From CAIVAT01 sp037128705 (lineage in GTDB: Bacteria > Bacteroidota > Bacteroidia > Bacteroidales > FEN-979): a stretch of 27,998 nucleotides of DNA. Shown here piece by piece: positions 7,744-14,854 of this stretch. The stretch lies in contig JBAXVX010000036.1 of NCBI GenBank assembly GCA_037128705.1, forward strand, positions 1 through 27,998. Direction: 5' to 3'. Under the pieces are notes generated by a model that saw only the letters and a list, made by a program, of their open reading frames with translations, made no database searches and was not told the DNA's origin. A program made the position numbers and the translations under genes. The first letter of the stretch is position 1. Every line of letters begins with the position of its first letter.

Positions 7744-7769
7744 GTCACGCGTCACGCGTCACCTGTCAC
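7744..7769. repeat. GTCACGC (minus: GTGACRC-type) heptamer array
   Basis: 3.7 copies of GTCACGC/GTCACCT on +, reading GTGACAG, GTGACGC, GTGACGC on the minus strand after the DUF349 gene. Its right-most TCA (7766-7768) is the TGA stop codon of that gene, so the array supplies the stop. It lies between the DUF349 gene and aroC. Confidence 0.93.
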
Positions 7770-9967
7770 GTAGTCTGCTGCTTCAGTATCTTCATCTTCG
7801 CTTCAAGCACATTCAGTTCACTCTTGGCCCGGTTGATCTTATTTTCAAACTCCTCCTTCACAAGTGTGGCACTTTTCGACTTGGCAAAAAAACCGATATT
7901 GTTCTCCCACAGGATGATCTCCTCCTTCATCTTGGAGATCTTGATGGCCAGGAATTCACGTTCCTTGCCGATCACGTGGCGTGCGTTCGGATCATTCTTC
8001 AGGTGTTCAAATTTGGCCTGAAAATTCACCGTGCTCATTTCAGCATTGTTGATCTTGAGTTTGTCGAGATGCTCGTTGATGAGTGCACGAAAATCATTGT
8101 GAAGCTTATCCTTATCCTTCATCGGAACATGCCCGATCTCGGTCCATTCACGCTGGAAGTTTTTCAGCACCTCCAGGTTTGCGCTCTTATCGGCCCCAAA
8201 CCCGTACTCCCTGAGTCGGGTCATGAGATCAAGCTTCTTGTTAAGGTTCTCGCCTTCGCTTGCCTGGACATTGGAAAAATAGGATTGCTTGGCATTGAAG
8301 AAATCGTCGCAGGCTGTGCGGAACCTTTTCCATATCTTTTCAGAATGCTTTTTGGGAACAGGTCCGAGTTTTTTCCATTCGCCCTGCAGCCGGATGAGCT
8401 CATTGGTCGTCTTTTTCCAGTCGGTGTTTCCTTTGAGCGATTCAGCCTGCATGCACAATTCAACCTTAAGGTTATAATTGTGCATCTGCTGTTCCTTCAG
8501 TTTATCAAAATACTCCTTCTTTACAGCGAAAAATGAATCAAGGCTTCCTTTGAAACGGGTCCATATTTCGGAATTCACCTTTTGCGGTACCGGGCCAATG
8601 TTCTTCCAGATTTTCAGGAGGTCATTCACCTTGTTGGTGTTGTCCTGCCAGTCCTTAATCGATTCGTTGGGCAATCCAAGCACGATCTCCGCCTGTTCGC
8701 AAAGGGCGATCTTGGTCTGGTGATTTTTGTTCTGGTCCTCCTCGATCAGCGAATAATGTTCCCTCCTGCGGTCGTTGATCTTATCGGTCGCATTTTTAAA
8801 CCGGTCCCATATCTCGTCCTTTTTATCGGCTGGAACAGGTCCGAGTTCCTTCCAGTCTTCATGGTATTTCTGAAGTTTCTTGAACGACTTGATCACGGAT
8901 GTTTCCAGGAGAAGTTCCTCAGTTTTTTCGCACAGGGAAAGCTTTGCTTCCAGGTTTTTCCTTAGATCCAGGTCCTTCAGTTCTTTGTTCAATTTGACTT
9001 TTTCAAAGAACTTTTCAACCAGGAAATGGTAGTTCTGCCAGAGGTTGTTGATTTCGGTGCGCGGCACCATTCCAACCTCCTTCCAGCGTTCCTGGAGGAT
9101 CTTGAATTCATCATAGGTCTTCTTCAGCGTCTCTTCCGAGTTGATGAGGGTCTTCAACTCGTCGAGGATCAGGTATTTCTTCTTCAGGTTATCCTGCTTG
9201 ATCTTTTCCTGCTCCTCAATATGTTTGGCTTTGGTGGCCCTGTATATTGAGAAAATGTCGTTGAACCTGACATCCAGTTCATCCGGTTCAGGGGCAAGTT
9301 CCTCTTTGGTTCCGCCCTCCTCCATCACCAGCTCGTATTTTTGAAGGTTCTCCTCTTTTTTCTTCTTCAGGAAGGCAACCTTGATCAGGGCGATGCGTGT
9401 TTTTATGGCATTGAAATCGGGTTCGGCAATCGCCTTATCCAGCAAATCGACCAACTCGGCCCTGGTAAATGCGTCAAAGCTGTTTTCCGTTTCATGCATG
9501 AGATGCTCTACATTCTCTTCTGTCACCTCGTCGAGGTGCTCGTCGAGGTGCTCATCGAGTGGTTCGAGGAGGGTCTCTTCAACCTGACCTGCCACAGGAA
9601 GTTCTGTAATCGGCTCATCAATGACCACTGCAACGGGTTCTGAGATGGTCTCCGCAACAGGTTCCGCGACAGTCTCTGCCTCAGGCTCATCAATGACCGC
9701 TGCAACGGGTTCTGCGATGGTCTCCGCGACAGGTTCCGCGACAGTCTCTGCCTCAGGCTCATCAATGACCGCTGCAACGGGTTCGGCAACGGGCTCTTCC
9801 ATAGGTTCGATAACCTCTTGGGCGATAATTTGTTCGGTCTGATCTAAATCAGTAAGGAGGATGGGTTCAAGGATATCCGCTGTTTCAATAACAGTGGCAG
9901 CATTCTCCTCCTGGCTGGCGGTAAGTTCCAGTTCAGGATTCTGAGGTGTTTTTTTAGTGTTTTTCAT
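7766..9967 (-). CDS. DUF349 repeat protein with acidic N-terminal repeat region
   Basis: A 733-aa soluble, highly charged protein with no signal peptide or membrane segment. Residues about 50-150 are a Glu/Ala/Pro/Val tract with a 24-residue repeat (AEPVAAVIDEPEAETVAEPV...) and an EHLD triplet. Residues about 265-640 hold five DUF349 units with the typical W-K/T-E/K-x-G-x-VP core at W295, W372, W454, W531 and W608, spaced about 77 residues apart, followed by D/E-I-W-x-RF. A C-terminal coiled coil (about 675-730) ends in LEAKMKILKQQTT. DUF349 proteins of this layout are widespread in Bacteroidota but their function is not established, so none is assigned. The stop codon lies within a GTGACRC array, and a TACTTTTG -7 element lies 76 bp before the start. 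Confidence 0.9.
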   Translation of the reverse strand: MKNTKKTPQNPELELTASQEENAATVIETADILEPILLTDLDQTEQIIAQEVIEPMEEPVAEPVAAVIDEPEAETVAEPVAETIAEPVAAVIDEPEAETVAEPVAETISEPVAVVIDEPITELPVAGQVEETLLEPLDEHLDEHLDEVTEENVEHLMHETENSFDAFTRAELVDLLDKAIAEPDFNAIKTRIALIKVAFLKKKKEENLQKYELVMEEGGTKEELAPEPDELDVRFNDIFSIYRATKAKHIEEQEKIKQDNLKKKYLILDELKTLINSEETLKKTYDEFKILQERWKEVGMVPRTEINNLWQNYHFLVEKFFEKVKLNKELKDLDLRKNLEAKLSLCEKTEELLLETSVIKSFKKLQKYHEDWKELGPVPADKKDEIWDRFKNATDKINDRRREHYSLIEEDQNKNHQTKIALCEQAEIVLGLPNESIKDWQDNTNKVNDLLKIWKNIGPVPQKVNSEIWTRFKGSLDSFFAVKKEYFDKLKEQQMHNYNLKVELCMQAESLKGNTDWKKTTNELIRLQGEWKKLGPVPKKHSEKIWKRFRTACDDFFNAKQSYFSNVQASEGENLNKKLDLMTRLREYGFGADKSANLEVLKNFQREWTEIGHVPMKDKDKLHNDFRALINEHLDKLKINNAEMSTVNFQAKFEHLKNDPNARHVIGKEREFLAIKISKMKEEIILWENNIGFFAKSKSATLVKEEFENKINRAKSELNVLEAKMKILKQQTT
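9527..9562. repeat. 12-bp direct repeat (three copies) within the DUF349 gene
   Basis: CTCGTCGAGGTG is repeated at 9527, 9539 and, degenerate, at 9551. On the minus strand it encodes the EHLD repeat at about residues 139-147 of the DUF349 protein. Confidence 0.85.
9612..9791. repeat. 72-bp tandem repeat encoding the Glu/Ala/Pro/Val tract
   Basis: Two nearly identical 72-bp units (9636-9707 and 9708-9779) plus partial copies on both sides. Each unit encodes 24 residues containing VIDEPEAETVAEPVAETI. The few differences between copies suggest recent duplication or slippage, and copy number could vary between strains. Confidence 0.9.
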
Positions 9968-10043
9968 TCGTAGTTAATCATCCGTTTTATTAATACAATA
10001 CGTAGCGTCCGACATTGGCCGGTGATTTGAAACATAAGGGGAG

Positions 10044-10051
10044 CAAAAGTA
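10044..10051 (-). promoter_or_regulatory. Candidate -7 element TACTTTTG for the DUF349 gene
   Basis: The minus strand reads TACTTTTG, an exact TAnnTTTG match, in the 117-bp gap between the patatin gene stop and the DUF349 start. A TTTTG lies 16 bp further upstream, short for the usual -33 spacing of about 19. It suggests the DUF349 gene can be transcribed separately from the patatin gene. Confidence 0.45.
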
Positions 10052-10084
10052 CGAATTATTTGCAAACCAAAACGAATTAATAGG

Positions 10085-12394
10085 TTATGGAATTGCCCTC
10101 CTGTTGAAAATGATATATCCGAAGTTAAAATTGATGGTGAACAGATCGGGGGTTTTGTCATAGTAATTTACGCTTACGCTGACGGGACCCAGCGGGCTGT
10201 TGTATACCATCGCCGTGGAGGCCATGTAGGAACGGCTGGAGAACTCCGGGCCATAGTATGCTGAAAAATCGACCGGATTCTGGAGAATCTCCTGGTATGG
10301 CTGAAACACGTACCCCTCAAGACGGTATTCGATCTTTTTATAGACGCGCAGCACCAGTTTAAGCCCGACCGCTGCATAATTATTCGCCCGGAATGAGGGT
10401 AGAAAATAGGACTGTGATTCCGGTATTGGCTGAAAGGCCGGGGCATACAACATGGAAGAGGTATAATTGGAGAAAAGAGGCTGGTTTGAGAGGACACCCT
10501 CCCCATAAAATCCGAATTTAAGCGGACCCAGCGATTCGAAAAAATTGTCATAGATCACCTGAAAGCGGTACCATTCGTGATGATGGTCCACAATGGTCTT
10601 GTTAATGGCGGTGGATCCAGGCAGCATATTTTCATCCCCGTTTACATACGACAGCTTCAGCATCAGGCGGACGCCGGCATTCGCATACTGTTTCCGGTTC
10701 AGGCTGTTCAGTTCAAAATTCAACGAAGGGGCCAAAAAGCTGAAGGATGTCTGGTCGGCCGTATCGTTGCGGGCGAATTCATTGTTCTGATAATACTTTT
10801 TGTTGGTAAACCCATAGGTGAATCCACCCGAAAGCTTCCCTGTATTGGTAACCGGGATACCAGCCATCAGGTCGCCGAAATACTCGCCTTCGAGGATGTA
10901 ATTCGGAGTTTTATCATCAAAGAAAAAACTGGCATTCCTGAAATAGTTGAAATGGTTGAAAGTATAATTCAAATCAAGGAACCACGGGGTTTTTGAGTTA
11001 AAATCAATCCGGCCCCCAACCTTTGCCGAACTGTATACCTTTCCAAAATATCCATTCACAAAAAATCGCAACGCCTTCGTCCATAAATATTTATATTGAA
11101 GTTCCAGGAATGCTTCACTGTTGTTCCCGAGTGAAAAATTGCCTCCGAACTGCATGCCGAAATTGTTGGACTTCAGGATATCCAGGAAAAGGTCGTAGGT
11201 TCCCGTTCTCGGATTGAACCGTGCCAAAGGGTATATGCTCCTGGCATAACCCCCGTCAACGAACCGGAAATAGCCATGCTGAAGTTCATCAAACGTAATG
11301 ATCCTCTTTCCGTGTTTAAGGATCTGCCTCACAAACCCATCCTGCATTTTTGTCAGCCCGGTGATGTAAATCGAATCAAATCTCAGTTCAGGTTTCCTGC
11401 TGTTGAAGGCCTCCCTCTTACGACGGAGGGTATCCGGATCCAGGCTGTCGTGTACCAGCTTCCTGATTTCACTGATCTTACGCAGGGCGGCAACATACCC
11501 GCTATCGGCCAGCACGGGGGTTTTCGAGAAATCAAGCAGGTTGATATCCGGGATTTTTGGGACGATCATCACTGAATTCGGGTAGGTGATGGTATCGCTC
11601 TGCCGTTCCATCAGCATCGTGAGCAATTGGGAGACCACATCATCGCGGTCAGCTTTTTTATATCGCTGAGCTACCCGGCTGCCGATGATCACATCGGGAT
11701 GGAATTCGTGCATCGCCACATCACAGGGGAAATTATTGTACATGCCCCCGTCGAATACCAGCTTTTTATCGACCACCACAGGATTGTAAATCAGCGGGAG
11801 ACTCATTGATCCGCGCACCGCTTTGCTCAGATCTCCCGACTTCAGTATCATCTGTGTGGATGTATCGATATCGGTTACGACGCAACGGAACGGGATCAGC
11901 AACTTGTTAAAATCACCCCCGGCGACAGCCGTGGCGGGTGCAAGAAGCTTCATCAGCTGGAAGTCGACCTCATAGGTTTTGATCAGCTGCGAGGGCAACC
12001 AGGATGTCATTTTTCTGGAAAAGTCGAAATTGGTAGAAACCCAGGAGGCATTTGGATCTTCCTTGAGGTAATAATATACATAGCTTTCATCCATGATCCC
12101 CGAGACCCAGCGCTGAAAGGCCTCGGAACTCATAAGTTTTTCAATTTCATCCGGGGAATAGCCGCTGGCATACAGCCCCCCGATGACAGCGCCGATGGAT
12201 GTTCCGACAATATAGCTGATCGGGATGTGATTTTCTTCAAGTGCCCGCAATACGCCAATGTGTGCACCGCCCTTGGCCGCTCCGCCCGAAAGCACCACGG
12301 CGACCTTTTGAGCCGGTAACGAATTACTCAGGAGAAAGAATAGCGCAAAAACAATAGACAGGTATAAATGCCGGTTTCGGATGGAGAGCGTCAT
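10085..12394 (-). CDS. Patatin-like phospholipase fused to POTRA and Omp85-type beta barrel (type Vd / PlpD-like)
   Basis: A 769-aa predicted outer-membrane lipase. A signal peptide spans residues 1 to about 29 (LYLSIVFALFFLLSNSLPAQ). The patatin domain (about 31-240) has a Ser-Asp dyad: oxyanion loop SGGAAKGGAHIGV at 36-48, nucleophile S66 in GTSIGA and D215 in FDGGMYNNFP. A single POTRA-like segment follows at about 345-420 (LRFDSIYITGLTKMQDGF). The rest, about 430-769, is alternating aromatic beta-strand sequence ending in NFGYIIFNRRAIP, fitting an Omp85-superfamily barrel. This order matches Pseudomonas PlpD and Fusobacterium FplA, in which the barrel anchors or exports the lipase domain. 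The oxyanion loop is GGAAKG rather than the more usual GGGxRG, a substitution worth noting. It sits between the MGL-like and DUF349 genes with 65- and 117-bp gaps. Confidence 0.93.
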   Translation of the reverse strand: MTLSIRNRHLYLSIVFALFFLLSNSLPAQKVAVVLSGGAAKGGAHIGVLRALEENHIPISYIVGTSIGAVIGGLYASGYSPDEIEKLMSSEAFQRWVSGIMDESYVYYYLKEDPNASWVSTNFDFSRKMTSWLPSQLIKTYEVDFQLMKLLAPATAVAGGDFNKLLIPFRCVVTDIDTSTQMILKSGDLSKAVRGSMSLPLIYNPVVVDKKLVFDGGMYNNFPCDVAMHEFHPDVIIGSRVAQRYKKADRDDVVSQLLTMLMERQSDTITYPNSVMIVPKIPDINLLDFSKTPVLADSGYVAALRKISEIRKLVHDSLDPDTLRRKREAFNSRKPELRFDSIYITGLTKMQDGFVRQILKHGKRIITFDELQHGYFRFVDGGYARSIYPLARFNPRTGTYDLFLDILKSNNFGMQFGGNFSLGNNSEAFLELQYKYLWTKALRFFVNGYFGKVYSSAKVGGRIDFNSKTPWFLDLNYTFNHFNYFRNASFFFDDKTPNYILEGEYFGDLMAGIPVTNTGKLSGGFTYGFTNKKYYQNNEFARNDTADQTSFSFLAPSLNFELNSLNRKQYANAGVRLMLKLSYVNGDENMLPGSTAINKTIVDHHHEWYRFQVIYDNFFESLGPLKFGFYGEGVLSNQPLFSNYTSSMLYAPAFQPIPESQSYFLPSFRANNYAAVGLKLVLRVYKKIEYRLEGYVFQPYQEILQNPVDFSAYYGPEFSSRSYMASTAMVYNSPLGPVSVSVNYYDKTPDLFTINFNFGYIIFNRRAIP

Positions 12395-12459
12395 TAATCA
12401 TTCACGCATTAATCATATTTTCTTTAACAACTCATTCCCTGCATTCTGTTTGGCAAATC

Positions 12460-13644
12460 CTAATTAATTCCCGCCAGGGCCTGCTCCAGGTCGGCAATGA
12501 TGTCTTCAACCTCTTCAATGCCAATCGAAAGGCGTACCAGTTCATCGCTGATTCCACCCTCTTTTTTGGCAGCAGCCGACAATTTACTGTGGGTCATCGA
12601 AGCCGGGTGCTGAATAAGCGTTTCAATGCCTCCGAGGGATACGGCCAGCACACACAACTGTACCCGGTCCATCAGTTTTTTCCCTGCTTCAAGTCCGCCC
12701 TTCAGACCAAAGCTCATCATGGCGCCGGGTCCGCGCATCAGGCGTTTTCCCAGCTCGTATTGCGGGTGTGACTTTAACCCGGGATAGGCGATCCATTCAA
12801 TCTTGGGATGCGATTCGAGGAACTGGGCCACCTTCATGGCATTTTCCTGCGCCCGGTCGATGCGGATGCCCATTGTTTTAATACCGCGACGGGTCAGGAA
12901 GGCCTGGTGCGGATCCATATTGCAACCCATGGCGACCATGACGGGACGCAATTTTTTGTAGTCAGCCTCAGTTTTTGTAACAATCACCCCGCCCACGATA
13001 TCGGCATGGCCGTTGATAAATTTGGTCAGGGAGTGAAGCACGATGTCGGCGCCCATGTCGAGCGGATTCTGAAGGTATGGGCTGCAGAAGGTATTGTCGA
13101 CGCAAACCGGGATGTTGTGCTGATGTGCTATCTCACAAATGGCGGGAATATCGGAGATCCCGATGGTGGGATTGGCTGGTGTTTCAAGGTAAATCAGCGC
13201 CGTGTTGGGACGGATGGATGTTCTGACCTTTTCAAGATCGGTGGTATCGATGTAGGTCGATTCAACTCCAAATTTGGAGAAAGTTCCTTCAATGATCCCG
13301 CGGGCCGGACCATACACGGCATTGTGACTTAAAATGTGTTTGCCGGCACCCAGGTAGGCCATGTAAACAGTGGTCACAGCTCCCATGCCCGATGAACAGC
13401 CAATCCCGTCGAAGCCGTGCTCGCTTTCGGCGATGGTCTTTTCAAGATCACGGATGGTGGGGTTCCCGATGCGGGTGTAAATGTAGCCATCACTTTCGCC
13501 GGCAAAACAAGCAGCGCCATGGTCAGCGCTTTCAAAAGCAAAGGTAGAGGTCTGATAGATGGGTGTGATCACACTGCCCAATGGGTCTTTAGCGCCTGCT
13601 CCGTGAACCAGTTTGGAGTTAAAGCCGGTAGGTTTATTTTTCAT
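12460..13644 (-). CDS. Trans-sulfuration family PLP enzyme, methionine gamma-lyase-like
   Basis: A cytosolic fold-type I PLP enzyme acting on Met, Cys or homocysteine derivatives, 394 aa. The PLP lysine is K208 in HSLTKFINGHADIVGG. D183 in CVDNTFCSPYLQ would pair with the pyridine nitrogen, and Y56/R58 in GYIYTRIGNPT would bind phosphate from the neighbouring subunit. Y111 in AVYG is the stacking tyrosine. The N-terminal HGAGAKDPLGSVITPIYQTS, the AACFAGE block and LIQHPASMTHS resemble methionine gamma-lyase most. However, the cysteine that follows YG in Pseudomonas MGL is proline here (P113), so cystathionine gamma-lyase or gamma-synthase activity remains possible. Its first 11 bp overlap the end of the upstream osmC-like gene, so the two are almost certainly co-translated. 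Confidence 0.9.
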   Translation of the reverse strand: MKNKPTGFNSKLVHGAGAKDPLGSVITPIYQTSTFAFESADHGAACFAGESDGYIYTRIGNPTIRDLEKTIAESEHGFDGIGCSSGMGAVTTVYMAYLGAGKHILSHNAVYGPARGIIEGTFSKFGVESTYIDTTDLEKVRTSIRPNTALIYLETPANPTIGISDIPAICEIAHQHNIPVCVDNTFCSPYLQNPLDMGADIVLHSLTKFINGHADIVGGVIVTKTEADYKKLRPVMVAMGCNMDPHQAFLTRRGIKTMGIRIDRAQENAMKVAQFLESHPKIEWIAYPGLKSHPQYELGKRLMRGPGAMMSFGLKGGLEAGKKLMDRVQLCVLAVSLGGIETLIQHPASMTHSKLSAAAKKEGGISDELVRLSIGIEEVEDIIADLEQALAGIN

Positions 13645-14038
13645 GCGTTCGGATTATAGTGATTTCGTTTTCTATTTTATCATTCAGGTGGCGCTTAACG
13701 GCGCACAGGGATGCAGTTTTGATTACGGCAGCTTCATATTGTTCCGGGAAATCCGAAGGAACATGAATACGCAGAATCAGTTTGGTAATCATTTTCAGGA
13801 TCGGATCGTAGTCGTAATCCATCTGGATGTGAACTTCCGATGTGTCGATCCCACGCTGATCACAGAAACTCTTGACATAAATGCCTGCACAGGTCCCCAG
13901 TGAGGCGAGGAATAAATTAAAGGGGGTGGGGGCAGAATTATCGCCGCCCGATTTCAGCGTCTGATCTGTCTTAACGGTAAAACCGTCGATCAGCGCATTG
14001 ACCTTCTTATTTCCGTCAAAGGTAATTTCAATGGGCAT
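13634..14038 (-). CDS. OsmC-family protein
   Basis: A small cytosolic alpha/beta protein of 134 aa. OsmC/Ohr relatives reduce organic hydroperoxides or related sulfur species through a cysteine pair. Two candidate cysteines are at the family positions, C50 in LASLGTCAGIYV and C112 in TASLCAVKRHL; C59 is extra. The frame is open to 14161, but ATG at 14038 is chosen because MPIEITFDGN is the usual family start and a TAACTTTG promoter element lies 18 bp upstream. The longer form would contain that element. The gene overlaps the start of the MGL-like gene by 11 bp. Pairing with a gene that releases thiols suggests a role in sulfur or thiol stress, but the substrate is not known. Confidence 0.88.
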   Translation of the reverse strand: MPIEITFDGNKKVNALIDGFTVKTDQTLKSGGDNSAPTPFNLFLASLGTCAGIYVKSFCDQRGIDTSEVHIQMDYDYDPILKMITKLILRIHVPSDFPEQYEAAVIKTASLCAVKRHLNDKIENEITIIRTHEK

Positions 14039-14056
14039 GTCGCTTGTTTTGAGGTG

Positions 14057-14064
14057 CAAAGTTA
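14057..14064 (-). promoter_or_regulatory. -7 element TAACTTTG for the osmC-like/MGL operon
   Basis: The minus strand reads TAACTTTG, an exact TAnnTTTG match, 18 bp before the ATG at 14038. No clear -33 TTTG is seen. It supports the short start of the OsmC protein. Confidence 0.5.
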
Positions 14065-14132
14065 CTCTTTTCTTGCGAATCCCGGAATTAAAGCCCTTTC
14101 TTCTTTCGAGCGAATTTGTGCAATCAATTTTG

Positions 14133-14140
14133 TAGGTTTG
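14133..14140 (+). promoter_or_regulatory. -7 element TAGGTTTG for the ECF sigma gene
   Basis: TAGGTTTG is an exact match to the Bacteroidota housekeeping -7 consensus, 19 bp before the ATG at 14160. A TTTG lies 14 bp upstream of it, closer than ideal. The ATAGGGGT/GGTTGTCATCA motif found before fecR and the TonB-receptor gene is absent here, so the sigma gene itself appears to be under housekeeping control. Confidence 0.5.
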
Positions 14141-14159
14141 CAATGGAAGAATCAAGAAC

Positions 14160-14735
14160 ATGGCGGAGATCCCGACCCTATCGGAAAACCGGATTCAGAT
14201 AAAGACCAGGGCTGATTTTGAGGTGATGTTTAAAACCCATTACAGTGCCTTGTGTTCCTATGCCCATGGCTTTCTCAAGGATCCGGATGCGGCCGAAGAG
14301 GTCGTCCAGGAGGTGATGTTCAGGATCTGGACCGGTCGAGAGTCGATTGTCATCGAAACATCCCTGCGGAGTTATCTTTTCAGGGCAGTCCGTAACGGAT
14401 GCATGAATGTTCTCAAACATCTCAGCATCCGTGAAGAATATAAATCTTTCAGGGAAAGGGAGATGGGCGAAACCCAGCGTTCGAAGGAGGATGAGATGAT
14501 CGTATCGGAGTTGGAACAGAAAATCAGGGAGGCGATCGACCATTTGCCTGTTGAACGGCGCAAGGTATTTATCCTGAGCCGGTATGATGGACTAACCTAT
14601 GGTCAGATCGCGGAAAAGCTGGGCCTTTCGGTTAAAACTGTGGAAAATCAGATGGGAAAAGCGCTGAAATCGCTTCGGGAAGAGCTATCGGATTACCTGC
14701 CCTGGGTGATGCTGTTTTTTTGGAAGATTTTTTGA
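14160..14735 (+). CDS. ECF RNA polymerase sigma-70 factor (Bacteroidota FecI-like)
   Basis: A 191-aa extracytoplasmic-function sigma factor. Region 2 is residues about 18-88, with YSALCSYAHGFLKDPDAAEE, VVQEVMFRIW and SLRSYLFRAVRNGCMN for core and -10 binding. Region 4 is about 123-175, with LPVERRKVFILSRYDGLTYG and a helix-turn-helix IAEKLGLSVKTVENQMGKAL for the -35 element. A short hydrophobic tail (YLPWVMLFFWKIF) is common in this family. An ATG 17 bp upstream is out of frame, so 14160 is the start. The next gene is a FecR-type anti-sigma factor, the standard partner that holds the sigma factor at the inner membrane until an outer-membrane signal arrives. Likely targets are discussed under the two shared motifs at 14812 and 17877. 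Confidence 0.95.
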   Translation: MAEIPTLSENRIQIKTRADFEVMFKTHYSALCSYAHGFLKDPDAAEEVVQEVMFRIWTGRESIVIETSLRSYLFRAVRNGCMNVLKHLSIREEYKSFREREMGETQRSKEDEMIVSELEQKIREAIDHLPVERRKVFILSRYDGLTYGQIAEKLGLSVKTVENQMGKALKSLREELSDYLPWVMLFFWKIF

Positions 14736-14736
14736 G

Positions 14737-14787
14737 AGGTAACAAGGTGACAGGGTAATGAAGTAATGGAGTAATGCAGTAATGAGG
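14737..14787. repeat. 8-bp tandem array RGGTRACA changing into NAGTAATG
   Basis: Six in-phase octamers begin 1 bp after the sigma-gene TGA: AGGTAACA, AGGTGACA, GGGTAATG, AAGTAATG, GAGTAATG, CAGTAATG. Every unit contains GTAA or GTGA. The array lies between the sigma gene and the candidate ECF promoter of fecR. Confidence 0.92.
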
Positions 14788-14811
14788 TTTGAAAATATTT
14801 AGCTGATTCAG

Positions 14812-14842
14812 ATAGGGGTATGATAGTTCAGGGTTGTCATCA
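14812..14842 (+). promoter_or_regulatory. Candidate ECF-sigma promoter upstream of fecR (shared motif)
   Basis: ATAGGGGT (14812-14819), 12 bp, then GGTTGTCATCA (14832-14842). The same two blocks with the same 12-bp spacer occur at 17877-17907 before the TonB-receptor gene. From the end of GGGGT to GTC is 16 bp, the spacing of -35 and -10 elements of ECF promoters. The fecR ATG lies 12 bp further on. The sequences between and around the blocks are unlike, so this is not a simple duplication. Confidence 0.75.
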
Positions 14843-14854
14843 TAGTAATTGAAT

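Noticed and set aside
7721..8536. 271-codon plus-strand frame antisense to the DUF349 gene
   Set aside because: The opposite strand has a coherent five-repeat DUF349 protein; this frame has no domain and starts in repeat sequence.
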